Source of the DNA: Eubacteriaceae bacterium Marseille-Q4139
GTDB taxonomy: Bacteria; Bacillota; Clostridia; Lachnospirales; Lachnospiraceae
DNA: 64,000 bases
Reading direction: 5' to 3'
Assembly: GCA_018223415.1 (NCBI GenBank)
Contig: JAGTTQ010000001.1
Location: forward strand, 1,254,365-1,318,364
Positions 57,975-64,000 of the stretch are shown here, in pieces. The notes under the pieces are model-generated. The model was not told the origin of the DNA. It did not search any database and saw only the letters and a list, made by a program, of their open reading frames with translations. A program made the translations under genes and the position numbers. Position 1 is the first letter of the stretch. The number at the start of each line of letters is the position of its first letter.

Positions 57975-59504
57975 CTATTCCGCCAAAAGCCCCTTTTCCA
58001 CCAGGAACTCCCGGGCTGCCGTATCAAGATCGCGTCCCTCGACGTCCACTTCATACGTCAGGTTCACCATGTCTTCGGTCGTCACCTGGCCTTCCAGGAG
58101 ATTCAACACCTCTTCCAGATCCGGCGCAATGTCAGAAACCCGCTCAAACACGTCGTCCCGGAACAGAAGCGCCCCGTTGTACTCCGGGAAGAAGTTCAAA
58201 TCGTCTTCCAGGATTTTAAGGCCGGCCTTCCGGTTCAAACCATCCGTCGCGTACACCACCGTCACGTCAAAGCTCCCGTTTTCCACGGCGTTGTACTTAA
58301 GCCCCAGATCCACCGGCGCCGTCTTTTTGAAATTCAGGCCGTAGTGGGCCGCAAACGGGCCGTATTTCATGCTGCCCTCTTCGGTAAAGAACTCATGCTC
58401 GGCGCCGAAGACAAGCTGGTTCGCAATGGGCACCAGGTCGCTGATGCATTCCAGGCCGTACTCTTCGGCCAGCTTCTCAGGAACGGCGATGGCATAGGTA
58501 TTGTCAAGCCCCAGCTTTCCTAAAAGCCGGACGCCGTACCGTTCCATGCCCTTTTCGTTGGCAAAGTCATAAAGGCTCTGCCCCTCGGGAATATCCGCCG
58601 TGTCAAGTCCCAAATAAGTCGTTAAAAGCGTGCCGTCGTAGCCCATGATGAAATCTCCCTGGGGTTCTGCGGCCGTCAATTCGTTGAAGGCATTGACGCT
58701 GCTCATCTCGTCCATGACGACGACGCTTAAATCCGTCCTGTCTTCCACGAGAAGCTTCGCCATCCGCACGACAATCTGCGGCTCCGTGTAGTTGAGGTCG
58801 TACACATAAATGGTGTCTGATTTGCTGCCGGAAGCCGAACCGGTTCCGTATGGCAGAACAAGAAGGAACGCGCCGAGCACCACGGCCACGGGAATCCACA
58901 TGGCCCTCGAGCCGCCGTGCCCTTCCTTCATCTTCTTTTCAAACCAGCCCATGAGCGTATCCAAAAGGACGGCAATCACCATGAGAACCGCCGTCGCGCC
59001 GAGAATCAGCCCCATGTCCTGAATGCGGATGCCGCGGTTGATGACGGTACCCAGACCGCCGCCGCCCACAAAGGCAGCGAAAACAGCAGAGCCGATGGCA
59101 TTTACGATGGCAATCCGGATTCCGGTGAACACCGTCGGGAATGCCAGCGGGAACTCCACCATAAGGACGCGGTAGGCCTTGCTCATGCCCATGCCGCGGG
59201 CCGCCTCCTTGACGCCGGGATCCACCTCCTGAAGCCCCAGGCAGGTGTTCCGCACAATGGGAAGCAGCGAGTACAGCGTAATGCCCACGACAACCGTCAC
59301 CTTCCCTGCGCCCAAAAACACCATGATGATGCCGAGGAGCGCCAGGGACGGCACCGTCTGGAGCAGGTCAACGACGCGCAAAATAATGCCCCGCGCCTTT
59401 GGGTACACATAGGCGCAGATTCCAAGAGGCAGGCCGATCACAATCGACAGAATGCCGGAGGCCAGCACGAGGAATAAGTGCTCCCAAATAAGAGACCATG
59501 TCAT
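57975..59504 (-). CDS. opuCC: Osmolyte ABC importer: fused permease and substrate-binding protein
   Basis: A 509-residue fusion. Residues 1-200 are an OpuC/ProW-type permease (SIVIGLPLGICAYVYPK, VPSLALLGIIMVFLGAG, EAA loop EAARGMGMSKAYRVLMVEFPLA); a further helix at about 203-222 leads to the binding domain (about 228-509, IYVYDLNYTEPQIVVRMAKLLVE, the OpuBC/OpuCC type for glycine betaine, carnitine or choline). The binding domain is thus tethered to the channel. Start overlaps the other permease stop (ATGA) with AAGGAGG upstream. Gene symbol by family only. Confidence 0.9.
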   Translation of the reverse strand: MTWSLIWEHLFLVLASGILSIVIGLPLGICAYVYPKARGIILRVVDLLQTVPSLALLGIIMVFLGAGKVTVVVGITLYSLLPIVRNTCLGLQEVDPGVKEAARGMGMSKAYRVLMVEFPLAFPTVFTGIRIAIVNAIGSAVFAAFVGGGGLGTVINRGIRIQDMGLILGATAVLMVIAVLLDTLMGWFEKKMKEGHGGSRAMWIPVAVVLGAFLLVLPYGTGSASGSKSDTIYVYDLNYTEPQIVVRMAKLLVEDRTDLSVVVMDEMSSVNAFNELTAAEPQGDFIMGYDGTLLTTYLGLDTADIPEGQSLYDFANEKGMERYGVRLLGKLGLDNTYAIAVPEKLAEEYGLECISDLVPIANQLVFGAEHEFFTEEGSMKYGPFAAHYGLNFKKTAPVDLGLKYNAVENGSFDVTVVYATDGLNRKAGLKILEDDLNFFPEYNGALLFRDDVFERVSDIAPDLEEVLNLLEGQVTTEDMVNLTYEVDVEGRDLDTAAREFLVEKGLLAE

Positions 59505-60142
59505 CGGCGCACCTCCTTTCTAAGCCCCCTTGGCGTCACCTTTTTCTGGAGCCAGTCGATGAGCGAGCCGATTAGAATCGCCAGGACGGCCGCCGGGATG
59601 GCGCCGATTAAAATCAGGGTATTGTTGTTGGAGGACGTCCCCTGGTAGACAAAGTCCCCGAGTCCGCCGAGTCCGATCATGGATGCCAGCACGGCCCAGG
59701 AGACCGTGTAGACTGCCGCCATCCGGAGACCGGCGATGATCGTCGGCATGGCAAGGGGCAGCTCCACTTTATAAAGGATCTGGAACGGCGACATGCCGCA
59801 GCCGCGGGCCGCCTCCAGGTATTTTCCGTCCACGCTCACAATGCCTGTGTAGGTGTTTTTCAGCACCGGGAACATGGCGTAAACCGTCAGGGCGACAATC
59901 ACTGTCGGGTAAATCATGCCCCACCAGATAAATAAAACGCCGATAAAAACAAGGCCCGGGATCGTCTGGAAAATGGAAAGAACCGGCATGATCATCCCCG
60001 ACCATTTAGGAACTCTGGAAAGCAGGATTCCCAGAAGCAGGCCGAGGACAAAGCCGATTGTGACCGAAACCAGGACGTAAACCGTATGGATCCCGATTGC
60101 CCGCAAAAGCATGGCCCCGTAAGTCTCAATCAATCCGCCCAT
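59501..60142 (-). CDS. opuCB: Osmolyte ABC importer permease
   Basis: A 213-residue permease with about five or six helices. FQTIPGLVFIGVLFIWWGMIYPTVIVALTVYAMFPVLKNTYTGI (seen as TIPGLVFIGVLF and YAMFPVLKNTYTGI) and the EAA loop EAARGCGMSPFQILYKVELPLAMP match OpuCB/OpuBB. Partner of the fused permease that follows. GGGGGTGA precedes the ATG. Confidence 0.92.
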   Translation of the reverse strand: MGGLIETYGAMLLRAIGIHTVYVLVSVTIGFVLGLLLGILLSRVPKWSGMIMPVLSIFQTIPGLVFIGVLFIWWGMIYPTVIVALTVYAMFPVLKNTYTGIVSVDGKYLEAARGCGMSPFQILYKVELPLAMPTIIAGLRMAAVYTVSWAVLASMIGLGGLGDFVYQGTSSNNNTLILIGAIPAAVLAILIGSLIDWLQKKVTPRGLRKEVRR

Positions 60143-60148
60143 TTTTCA

Positions 60149-61249
60149 TCACCCCCAGAGGTTGTCGGCCACGGATCGGGCCACACTTGTCTTCGTCACG
60201 ATTCCCGCGATGGTATCGTCTTCGTTTAACACCACCACATAGTTTGCGCCGGTATCCAGAAGATAGTCCACGCTCTCCTTTGCCTCGTCGCCGACCCGGG
60301 CCGTGCGCGTGGCCTGACGGATTAACGGCTCGACGGATTTTAACTCCCGCCCCCAGTGGCGGATGTCGCCGATGGAGACGGTTCCCTGGTACCGCCCGTC
60401 CTCGTCCGTCACGAGAAGCGTATCTACGCTCCCCCTTGCCATCAGCTCGGCGCACTCTAAGATGCCGCGGTCGTTCCGGACGCTGTAAACATTGGTACGC
60501 ATGTAATTTTCCACCTTGGACGGGGCTGCGCTTCCGGCATGCTTTCCGAGGAAGCTCCCCACCAGCTCGTTTGCCGGGTTTGCAAGCATCTCCTCCGGAG
60601 ATGCCATCTGGACAATCTCGCCTTTATCCATGAAGATGATGATATCCGCCAGTTTTAAGGCCTCTGCCATGTCATGACTTACGAAGACCACCGTCTTTTT
60701 TAGCTTCTGCTGGATTTTTTTGACTTCATCCTGGAGTGTTTCACGGGTCATCGGATCCAGGGCGCTGAACGGCTCATCCATCAGGACGATGGGCGGGGAA
60801 GCCGCCAGGGCGCGCAGGACGCCGATCCTCTGCTGCTGGCCGCCGGAAAGCTCCGACGGGTATTTGCCGGCATGCTCCTCCATGCCCACCATTTTCAGTA
60901 AATCCTGTACGATTTCATCGCATTTCTCTTTACTGTATTTTAAAAGCTTCGGCACGATGCAGATATTCTGGGCCACGGTCATGTTGGGGAACAGGCCGAT
61001 CTGCTGGATCACGTAGCCGATGTGGCGGCGCAGATCCACCTTATCCGTCTGGCGGATGTCCTTTCCGTCGATGGAGATTTTGCCGGAATCCGGCTCGATC
61101 AGACGGTTGATCGTCTTTAGCGTCGTCGTCTTTCCGCAGCCCGACGGGCCGATTAAAATCACGAATTTCCCGTCGGGGATCGTGAAGGTCAGATCTTTTA
61201 AAATCGGGCTGTTTCCATAGCTTTTTGAGACATGTTCAAACTGAATCAT
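60149..61249 (-). CDS. opuCA: Osmolyte ABC importer ATPase with CBS domains
   Basis: A 366-residue ATPase: Walker A GPSGCGKTTTLKTIN, signature LSGGQQQRIGVLRAL, Walker B IVLMDEPFSALD, switch VSHDMAEAL. Residues from about 250 form a CBS pair (VDTLLVTDEDGRYQGTVSI and ANYVVVLNEDDTIAGIVT), the region that in OpuC senses ionic strength and can bind c-di-AMP. Follows the regulator gene by four bases. Confidence 0.93.
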   Translation of the reverse strand: MIQFEHVSKSYGNSPILKDLTFTIPDGKFVILIGPSGCGKTTTLKTINRLIEPDSGKISIDGKDIRQTDKVDLRRHIGYVIQQIGLFPNMTVAQNICIVPKLLKYSKEKCDEIVQDLLKMVGMEEHAGKYPSELSGGQQQRIGVLRALAASPPIVLMDEPFSALDPMTRETLQDEVKKIQQKLKKTVVFVSHDMAEALKLADIIIFMDKGEIVQMASPEEMLANPANELVGSFLGKHAGSAAPSKVENYMRTNVYSVRNDRGILECAELMARGSVDTLLVTDEDGRYQGTVSIGDIRHWGRELKSVEPLIRQATRTARVGDEAKESVDYLLDTGANYVVVLNEDDTIAGIVTKTSVARSVADNLWG

Positions 61250-61253
61250 TCAA

Positions 61254-61883
61254 TCACTCCTTTGATGTCACCAGGCTGTGAGCCGCCTGGACGGCCTCCG
61301 GCGTCCCCACCAGGACGATCACGTCGCCGCCGTACAGCTCCGCATAGGGGCCGGGGGAAAGGATCACGGTCTGCCCCCTCCTTATGGCTACAATCGTGCT
61401 GCCGGTGGACTGCCAGAATTTCAGCTCCCCGATATTTTTCCCGATTAACGGGGAATCCTTCGGGACTGTCACTTCGTAATTGGGAAGCGGCTGGTTCGCC
61501 GCCTCAAAAGTTTCCTGGGCTTTCATAAACGCCGCCATCGCGTCCGAAAGGCGCTTATGGACTTCCTCCGCCTCCTCCATCAGGGCATTTACCTGGCGCC
61601 GCAGAGAGTCGGCTTTCGCACTTTCCTGAAAGGTTTCAATATACCGCTTCGCGTTGTCTGAGGATAACACAACAGCACCGCTCTGGGGCTTTACCTCCAC
61701 CACCTTCATGTCCGAAAGCAGCCAGAGCGAACGCCGGATTGTCTCCGGGGATACGTTGTACTCCGATGCCATCACGGAGCGGCCGTAAATCCGCTGTCCC
61801 TCTGCCAGCTCTCCCTTAGCAATCCTGGTTGCCAGGTCTAACGCAATCTGAAGATACTGGGCGGGTACCACAGCTTTTTTCAT
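61254..61883 (-). CDS. BusR-like GntR regulator with TrkA-C (RCK_C) domain
   Basis: A 209-residue regulator: winged HTH (about 8-72, MASEYNVSPETIRRSLWLLSDM), a helical coiled coil (about 85-130) and a C-terminal RCK_C domain (LIGKNIGELKFWQSTGSTIVAIRRG). This is the layout of BusR, a c-di-AMP-binding repressor of the betaine importer in lactic acid bacteria. It heads the osmolyte importer operon, so the same control is likely. The ATG at 61883 has GAGGTG ten bases upstream; longer in-frame starts lack a site. Confidence 0.87.
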   Translation of the reverse strand: MKKAVVPAQYLQIALDLATRIAKGELAEGQRIYGRSVMASEYNVSPETIRRSLWLLSDMKVVEVKPQSGAVVLSSDNAKRYIETFQESAKADSLRRQVNALMEEAEEVHKRLSDAMAAFMKAQETFEAANQPLPNYEVTVPKDSPLIGKNIGELKFWQSTGSTIVAIRRGQTVILSPGPYAELYGGDVIVLVGTPEAVQAAHSLVTSKE

Positions 61884-61922
61884 ACTCTTTTTGCACCTCG
61901 ATTCCAGAAACGACATGCACCT

Positions 61923-61951
61923 ATTATACACTGACAACTTTTTATTGTAAA
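61923..61951 (-). promoter_or_regulatory. Osmolyte importer operon promoter
   Basis: TTTACA, 17-base spacer, TATAAT, about 40 bases before the BusR-like ATG. Confidence 0.7.
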
Positions 61952-62062
61952 TAGATGTGGCAGTTAAATTTTTATTAAGGAATTATAAAGAGGGGAAGGA
62001 GGAGAATGCGCGGGAAGATAAAGGTTGGGCTGATGCTGAGGGAAAAGGGGTGGAATATGGGA

Positions 62063-62092
62063 TTGTCAGGGCGAGAGGAGATGTGGTAATAT
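62063..62092 (+). promoter_or_regulatory. Candidate promoter of the type I toxin mRNA
   Basis: TTGTCA, 18-base spacer, TAATAT; start near 62099, giving a leader of about 65 bases. Confidence 0.5.
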
Positions 62093-62129
62093 ATGGACAG
62101 GAACAGCCGTGTCACTGCAAGGGCGTTGG

Positions 62130-62156
62130 CCTCCCCATCCTACATAAGAGGGGAGG
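62130..62156 (+). promoter_or_regulatory. Hairpin hiding the toxin ribosome site
   Basis: CCTCCCC (62130-62136) is exactly complementary to GGGGAGG (62150-62156), the toxin Shine-Dalgarno. The stem would keep the mRNA from being translated, a common safeguard in type I toxins. Confidence 0.6.
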
Positions 62157-62164
62157 TGGTGCGG

Positions 62165-62248
62165 ATGAACTTTGATTTCAAAGATATGATGTCTTTCGGA
62201 ATGTTTATCCTTGCATTACTTACCTTTATTTTTAATAATCGTAAGTAA
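62165..62248 (+). CDS. Holin-like type I toxin, 27 residues
   Basis: MNFDFKDMMSFGMFILALLT then FIFNNRK: one membrane helix with a short basic tail. SFGMFILALLTFI matches the 'putative holin-like toxin' family of Firmicutes (FG-FI-ALLT core), whose members insert in the membrane. GGGGAGGTG lies seven bases before the ATG, inside a hairpin. Downstream, an antisense promoter and terminator are present, as expected of a type I toxin-antitoxin pair. Confidence 0.75.
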   Translation: MNFDFKDMMSFGMFILALLTFIFNNRK

Positions 62249-62277
62249 TCGTTTCTAAATCCCAGAAATGGGTATAG

Positions 62278-62372
62278 AAAAACCACCCTTGTACACTTTG
62301 GCCAGTAAAAGGGTGGAATTTCTATCTCTAATCTTTGGCCAACCCCCTTTGTGGGCGGCTGTTCCTTTTATG
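62278..62372 (-). ncRNA. Candidate antisense antitoxin RNA
   Basis: Starts near 62371 from the promoter at 62378-62406 and ends in CCACCCTT/AAGGGTGG (18-base loop) followed by TTTTTC (62278-62316). About 95 bases long, it faces the 3' part of the toxin mRNA; the shared hairpin can also end the toxin transcript. Two CTTTGGCCA repeats lie inside. Confidence 0.6.
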
Positions 62373-62377
62373 TTTTA

Positions 62378-62406
62378 ACTATATCACAGATGAGGCAAAA
62401 ATGCAA
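62378..62406 (-). promoter_or_regulatory. Promoter of the antisense RNA
   Basis: TTGCAT, 17-base spacer, TATAGT, convergent with the toxin gene. Confidence 0.65.
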
Positions 62407-62520
62407 GGGCGCGAAAATCCGGGCACTAAGTTCCGCCAAAGGCACCGCGACCGCCCAAGCCGCATGTCCGGGTAGAAACAGCAGAATAACAGATATAAAC
62501 ACAGCGGAAGGAGTCAATAT

Positions 62521-62811
62521 ATGAAAGAAAAAATGACAAACTGGATGGATCTGTTTGTTGAATCAATCAACTATATCCTTATCACCTACGCCCTCTCCAA
62601 TATGGCAATGCTGTTTCAGCACAGCGTCCTGTTCGTTTTGTTTTTTGCGTCCGAAATATGGGTTATGGGAAATTACTGGCGGAAGGTTTATGAAATAACG
62701 AAAAGCAAAGTTGGCTCCGCACTTCTCCTGATCGCCTGCTTCCTGCTTCACATTGGATTTGTATATTTTGTCGGCCGGGCTGTCGGGGAGATTGTTCCGT
62801 TCCGGCAATAA
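62521..62811 (+). CDS. Small membrane protein, 96 residues
   Basis: Three hydrophobic helices (about 14-30, 34-52, 66-86) with a charged loop YWRKVYEITKSK. GGAAGGAG lies nine bases before the ATG. No family recognised. It follows the type I toxin locus and is, like it, more A/T-rich than the window average, so the two may have arrived together (inference). Confidence 0.65.
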   Translation: MKEKMTNWMDLFVESINYILITYALSNMAMLFQHSVLFVLFFASEIWVMGNYWRKVYEITKSKVGSALLLIACFLLHIGFVYFVGRAVGEIVPFRQ

Positions 62812-62912
62812 TTTTGACTCGAAACTGTACCAGCATATTTTCTCTTTTCCATCGCTCCCGCCCCCAACATACTATAATACCCCTATCCAACACCCCCAAG
62901 GAGGCCGTCCCC

Positions 62913-63851
62913 ATGATTATCAGCGCCAGCCGCCGCACCGACATTCCCACCTACTATTCCGAGTGGTTTTTCCGCCGCCTGCGCGAGGGTTTTGTCCTCG
63001 TGAGGAACCCCATGAACCATCGCCAGGTGAGCCGCATCCGCCTGACGCCGGACGTAGTCGACGCCATCGTATTCTGGACAAAGAACCCGGCGCCGATGCT
63101 TCCAAAGCTGGGGGAACTCCATGACTATATGTACTATTTCCAGTTCACCATAACGCCTTACGGGCATGATCTGGAGCCGGGGCTCCCCTCCAAAAAGGAC
63201 TGCATACTCCCGGCCTTCTTTCGCCTCTCGGAGAGCATCGGCCCAGAGCGGGTGATCTGGCGGTATGACCCGATTCTCCTGACGCAGACCTACACCCCGG
63301 ACTTTCACCTGCGCGCCTTCGAGGCTCTTGCCTGCCGTCTGTCCTCTCACACGAAAACATGCGTCATCAGCTTCCTCGACTTTTACCGGAACACAAAAAA
63401 GAACCTGTCCGGTTCCAGGCTTTTGCCGTTTTCCGGAGAGCTTCCGGAGACTCTGACGCGGGGATTTGCGGAAATTGCAGGAAATTATGGGATTGCGCTT
63501 AAGACCTGCGCGGAAGAAATAGACCTTCAGAAATACGGAATTGAACATGGAGCCTGCATCGACCAGGCTCTTTTGGAACGCCTTCTTGACTGTCCGCTAA
63601 ATGCCGGAAAAGATAAGAACCAGCGGCCTGCCTGCGGCTGCATGGAAAGCATCGACATCGGAGCCTACAACACATGCAAAAACGGCTGCCGCTACTGCTA
63701 CGCCGTCTTAAGCGAAACCTCCGCTGCCGGAAACCTTGGCCGCCATGATCCCTGTTCCCCGCTTCTTACCGGGCATCTCGAAGCAGAGGACAGGGTCACG
63801 GAGCGAAACATGCGCTCCCTCAAGGAGACGCAGTTGAAACTTCCATTTTAG
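62913..63851 (+). CDS. DUF1848 family protein with radical-SAM-like cysteines
   Basis: A 312-residue protein. IISASRRTDIPTYYSEWFFRRL, DAIVFWTKNPAPM and YYFQFTITPYGHDLEP are hallmarks of DUF1848. Near the C-terminus CGCMESIDIGAYNTCKNGCRYCYA has closely spaced cysteines (C-x3-C-x2-C), like an iron-sulfur cluster site of radical SAM enzymes, though at the wrong end of the chain. Function unknown; relation to DNA-photolesion lyases has been suggested for similar folds. AAGGAGG precedes the ATG by nine bases. Confidence 0.85.
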   Translation: MIISASRRTDIPTYYSEWFFRRLREGFVLVRNPMNHRQVSRIRLTPDVVDAIVFWTKNPAPMLPKLGELHDYMYYFQFTITPYGHDLEPGLPSKKDCILPAFFRLSESIGPERVIWRYDPILLTQTYTPDFHLRAFEALACRLSSHTKTCVISFLDFYRNTKKNLSGSRLLPFSGELPETLTRGFAEIAGNYGIALKTCAEEIDLQKYGIEHGACIDQALLERLLDCPLNAGKDKNQRPACGCMESIDIGAYNTCKNGCRYCYAVLSETSAAGNLGRHDPCSPLLTGHLEAEDRVTERNMRSLKETQLKLPF

Positions 63852-63861
63852 GCGGGCAGTT

Positions 63862-64000
63862 TCAGAGGATCTTTTCAAGCTCCTCCCGTCCCATCATAAG
63901 CGCCGCGTCGTCCAGGACGGCGAAAATAATTTCCAGTTCATACGCTTCATGGCGCGCCAGAAACTCTCCGCATGCCCGCAGCGCCTGCTGCCATGCCTCC
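63862..64000 (-). CDS. C-terminal end of a minus-strand gene, unknown
   Basis: The last 45 codons of an open frame that runs off the window, ending ...DDAALMMGREELEKIL then TGA. Alpha-helical and charged. Codon composition looks like the neighbouring genes. Too little to assign a family. Confidence 0.45.
   Translation of the reverse strand, partial: EAWQQALRACGEFLARHEAYELEIIFAVLDDAALMMGREELEKIL

Noticed and set aside
61957..62175. Plus-strand open frame before the type I toxin
   Set aside because: It covers the toxin promoter, leader and hairpin and has a biased Gly/Glu/Lys composition; not a plausible protein.
1..64000. CRISPR array, prophage, transposase, rRNA or tRNA genes
   Set aside because: No regularly spaced repeats, no phage or transposase-like protein, and no cloverleaf or rRNA segments were seen on either strand.

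Overview
The window reads as a chromosomal segment of an anaerobic, low-G+C-phylum (Firmicutes) gut-type Clostridia, most like a Lachnospiraceae member with a fairly high G+C content. Support for this: an endospore gene (spoIIR), Gram-positive style Shine-Dalgarno sites (AGGAGG) in front of nearly every gene, consensus sigma-A promoters with extended -10 elements, a citrate lyase locus of the fermentative type, short-form ThiC with a TPP riboswitch, and many ABC importers with lipoprotein signal peptides followed by Ala/Thr/Glu-rich linkers. No rRNA, tRNA, CRISPR array, IS element or prophage was recognised.

1-5.7 kb: citrate utilisation. A citrate lyase acyl carrier protein gene (citD, cut by the window edge), a small membrane protein, a TRAP-type permease and a LysR regulator lie on the minus strand. 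Divergent from them are citC (lyase ligase) and a fused citX-citG gene for the prosthetic group. A perfect 7+7 bp inverted repeat lies in the divergent gap. 5.7-8.45 kb: thiC-thiW-thiE under a TPP riboswitch. 8.45-11 kb: a membrane protein/HTH regulator/polytopic membrane protein operon behind two long perfect inverted repeats. 11-17.4 kb: secreted glycosidase-like protein, nitroreductase, AbgB-type amidohydrolase, MATE exporter, glycerate kinase. 17.5-23.8 kb: an AfuABC/FbpABC-type importer with a DeoR regulator, divergent from a sn-glycerol-1-phosphate dehydrogenase-like gene.

24.5-30.7 kb: ddl-murI-araB-DUF1934-AEC transporter on the minus strand, with spoIIR divergent. 30.8-39.5 kb: an M20 carbamoylase-type hydrolase, then a TetR-controlled RND efflux operon with an adaptor, a pump and two tandem TolC-like proteins, unusual in a monoderm. 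39.7-40.4 kb: RelB/RelE-type toxin-antitoxin. 40.5-47.5 kb: ispE-gntR-small protein-aldo/keto reductase, GNAT, cyclophilin, two lipoproteins and a ribokinase-like gene. 47.5-49.1 kb: a palindrome-rich intergenic region, then an A/T-rich DUF3791/DUF3990/small-protein cassette that may be an ADP-ribosyltransferase-fold toxin module. 49.1-55.3 kb: oppABCDF peptide importer. 55.5-62 kb: a DUF3899-like membrane protein, a sigma-54-activator-like regulator whose 5' end carries a G10 homopolymer that puts it out of frame (possible phase variation), and an OpuC-type osmolyte importer led by a BusR-like GntR/TrkA-C regulator. 62-64 kb: a type I toxin (holin-like, 27 aa) with an apparent antisense RNA, a small membrane protein, a DUF1848 protein and the end of one further gene.

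Main second-look items: the G-tract regulator, the DUF3990 cassette, the type I toxin locus, the RND/double TolC operon with tandem TetR operators, the long inverted repeats at 8.5 kb, and a 33-bp palindromic repeat found at two convergent gene ends. All family names come from reading the sequence without database searches.
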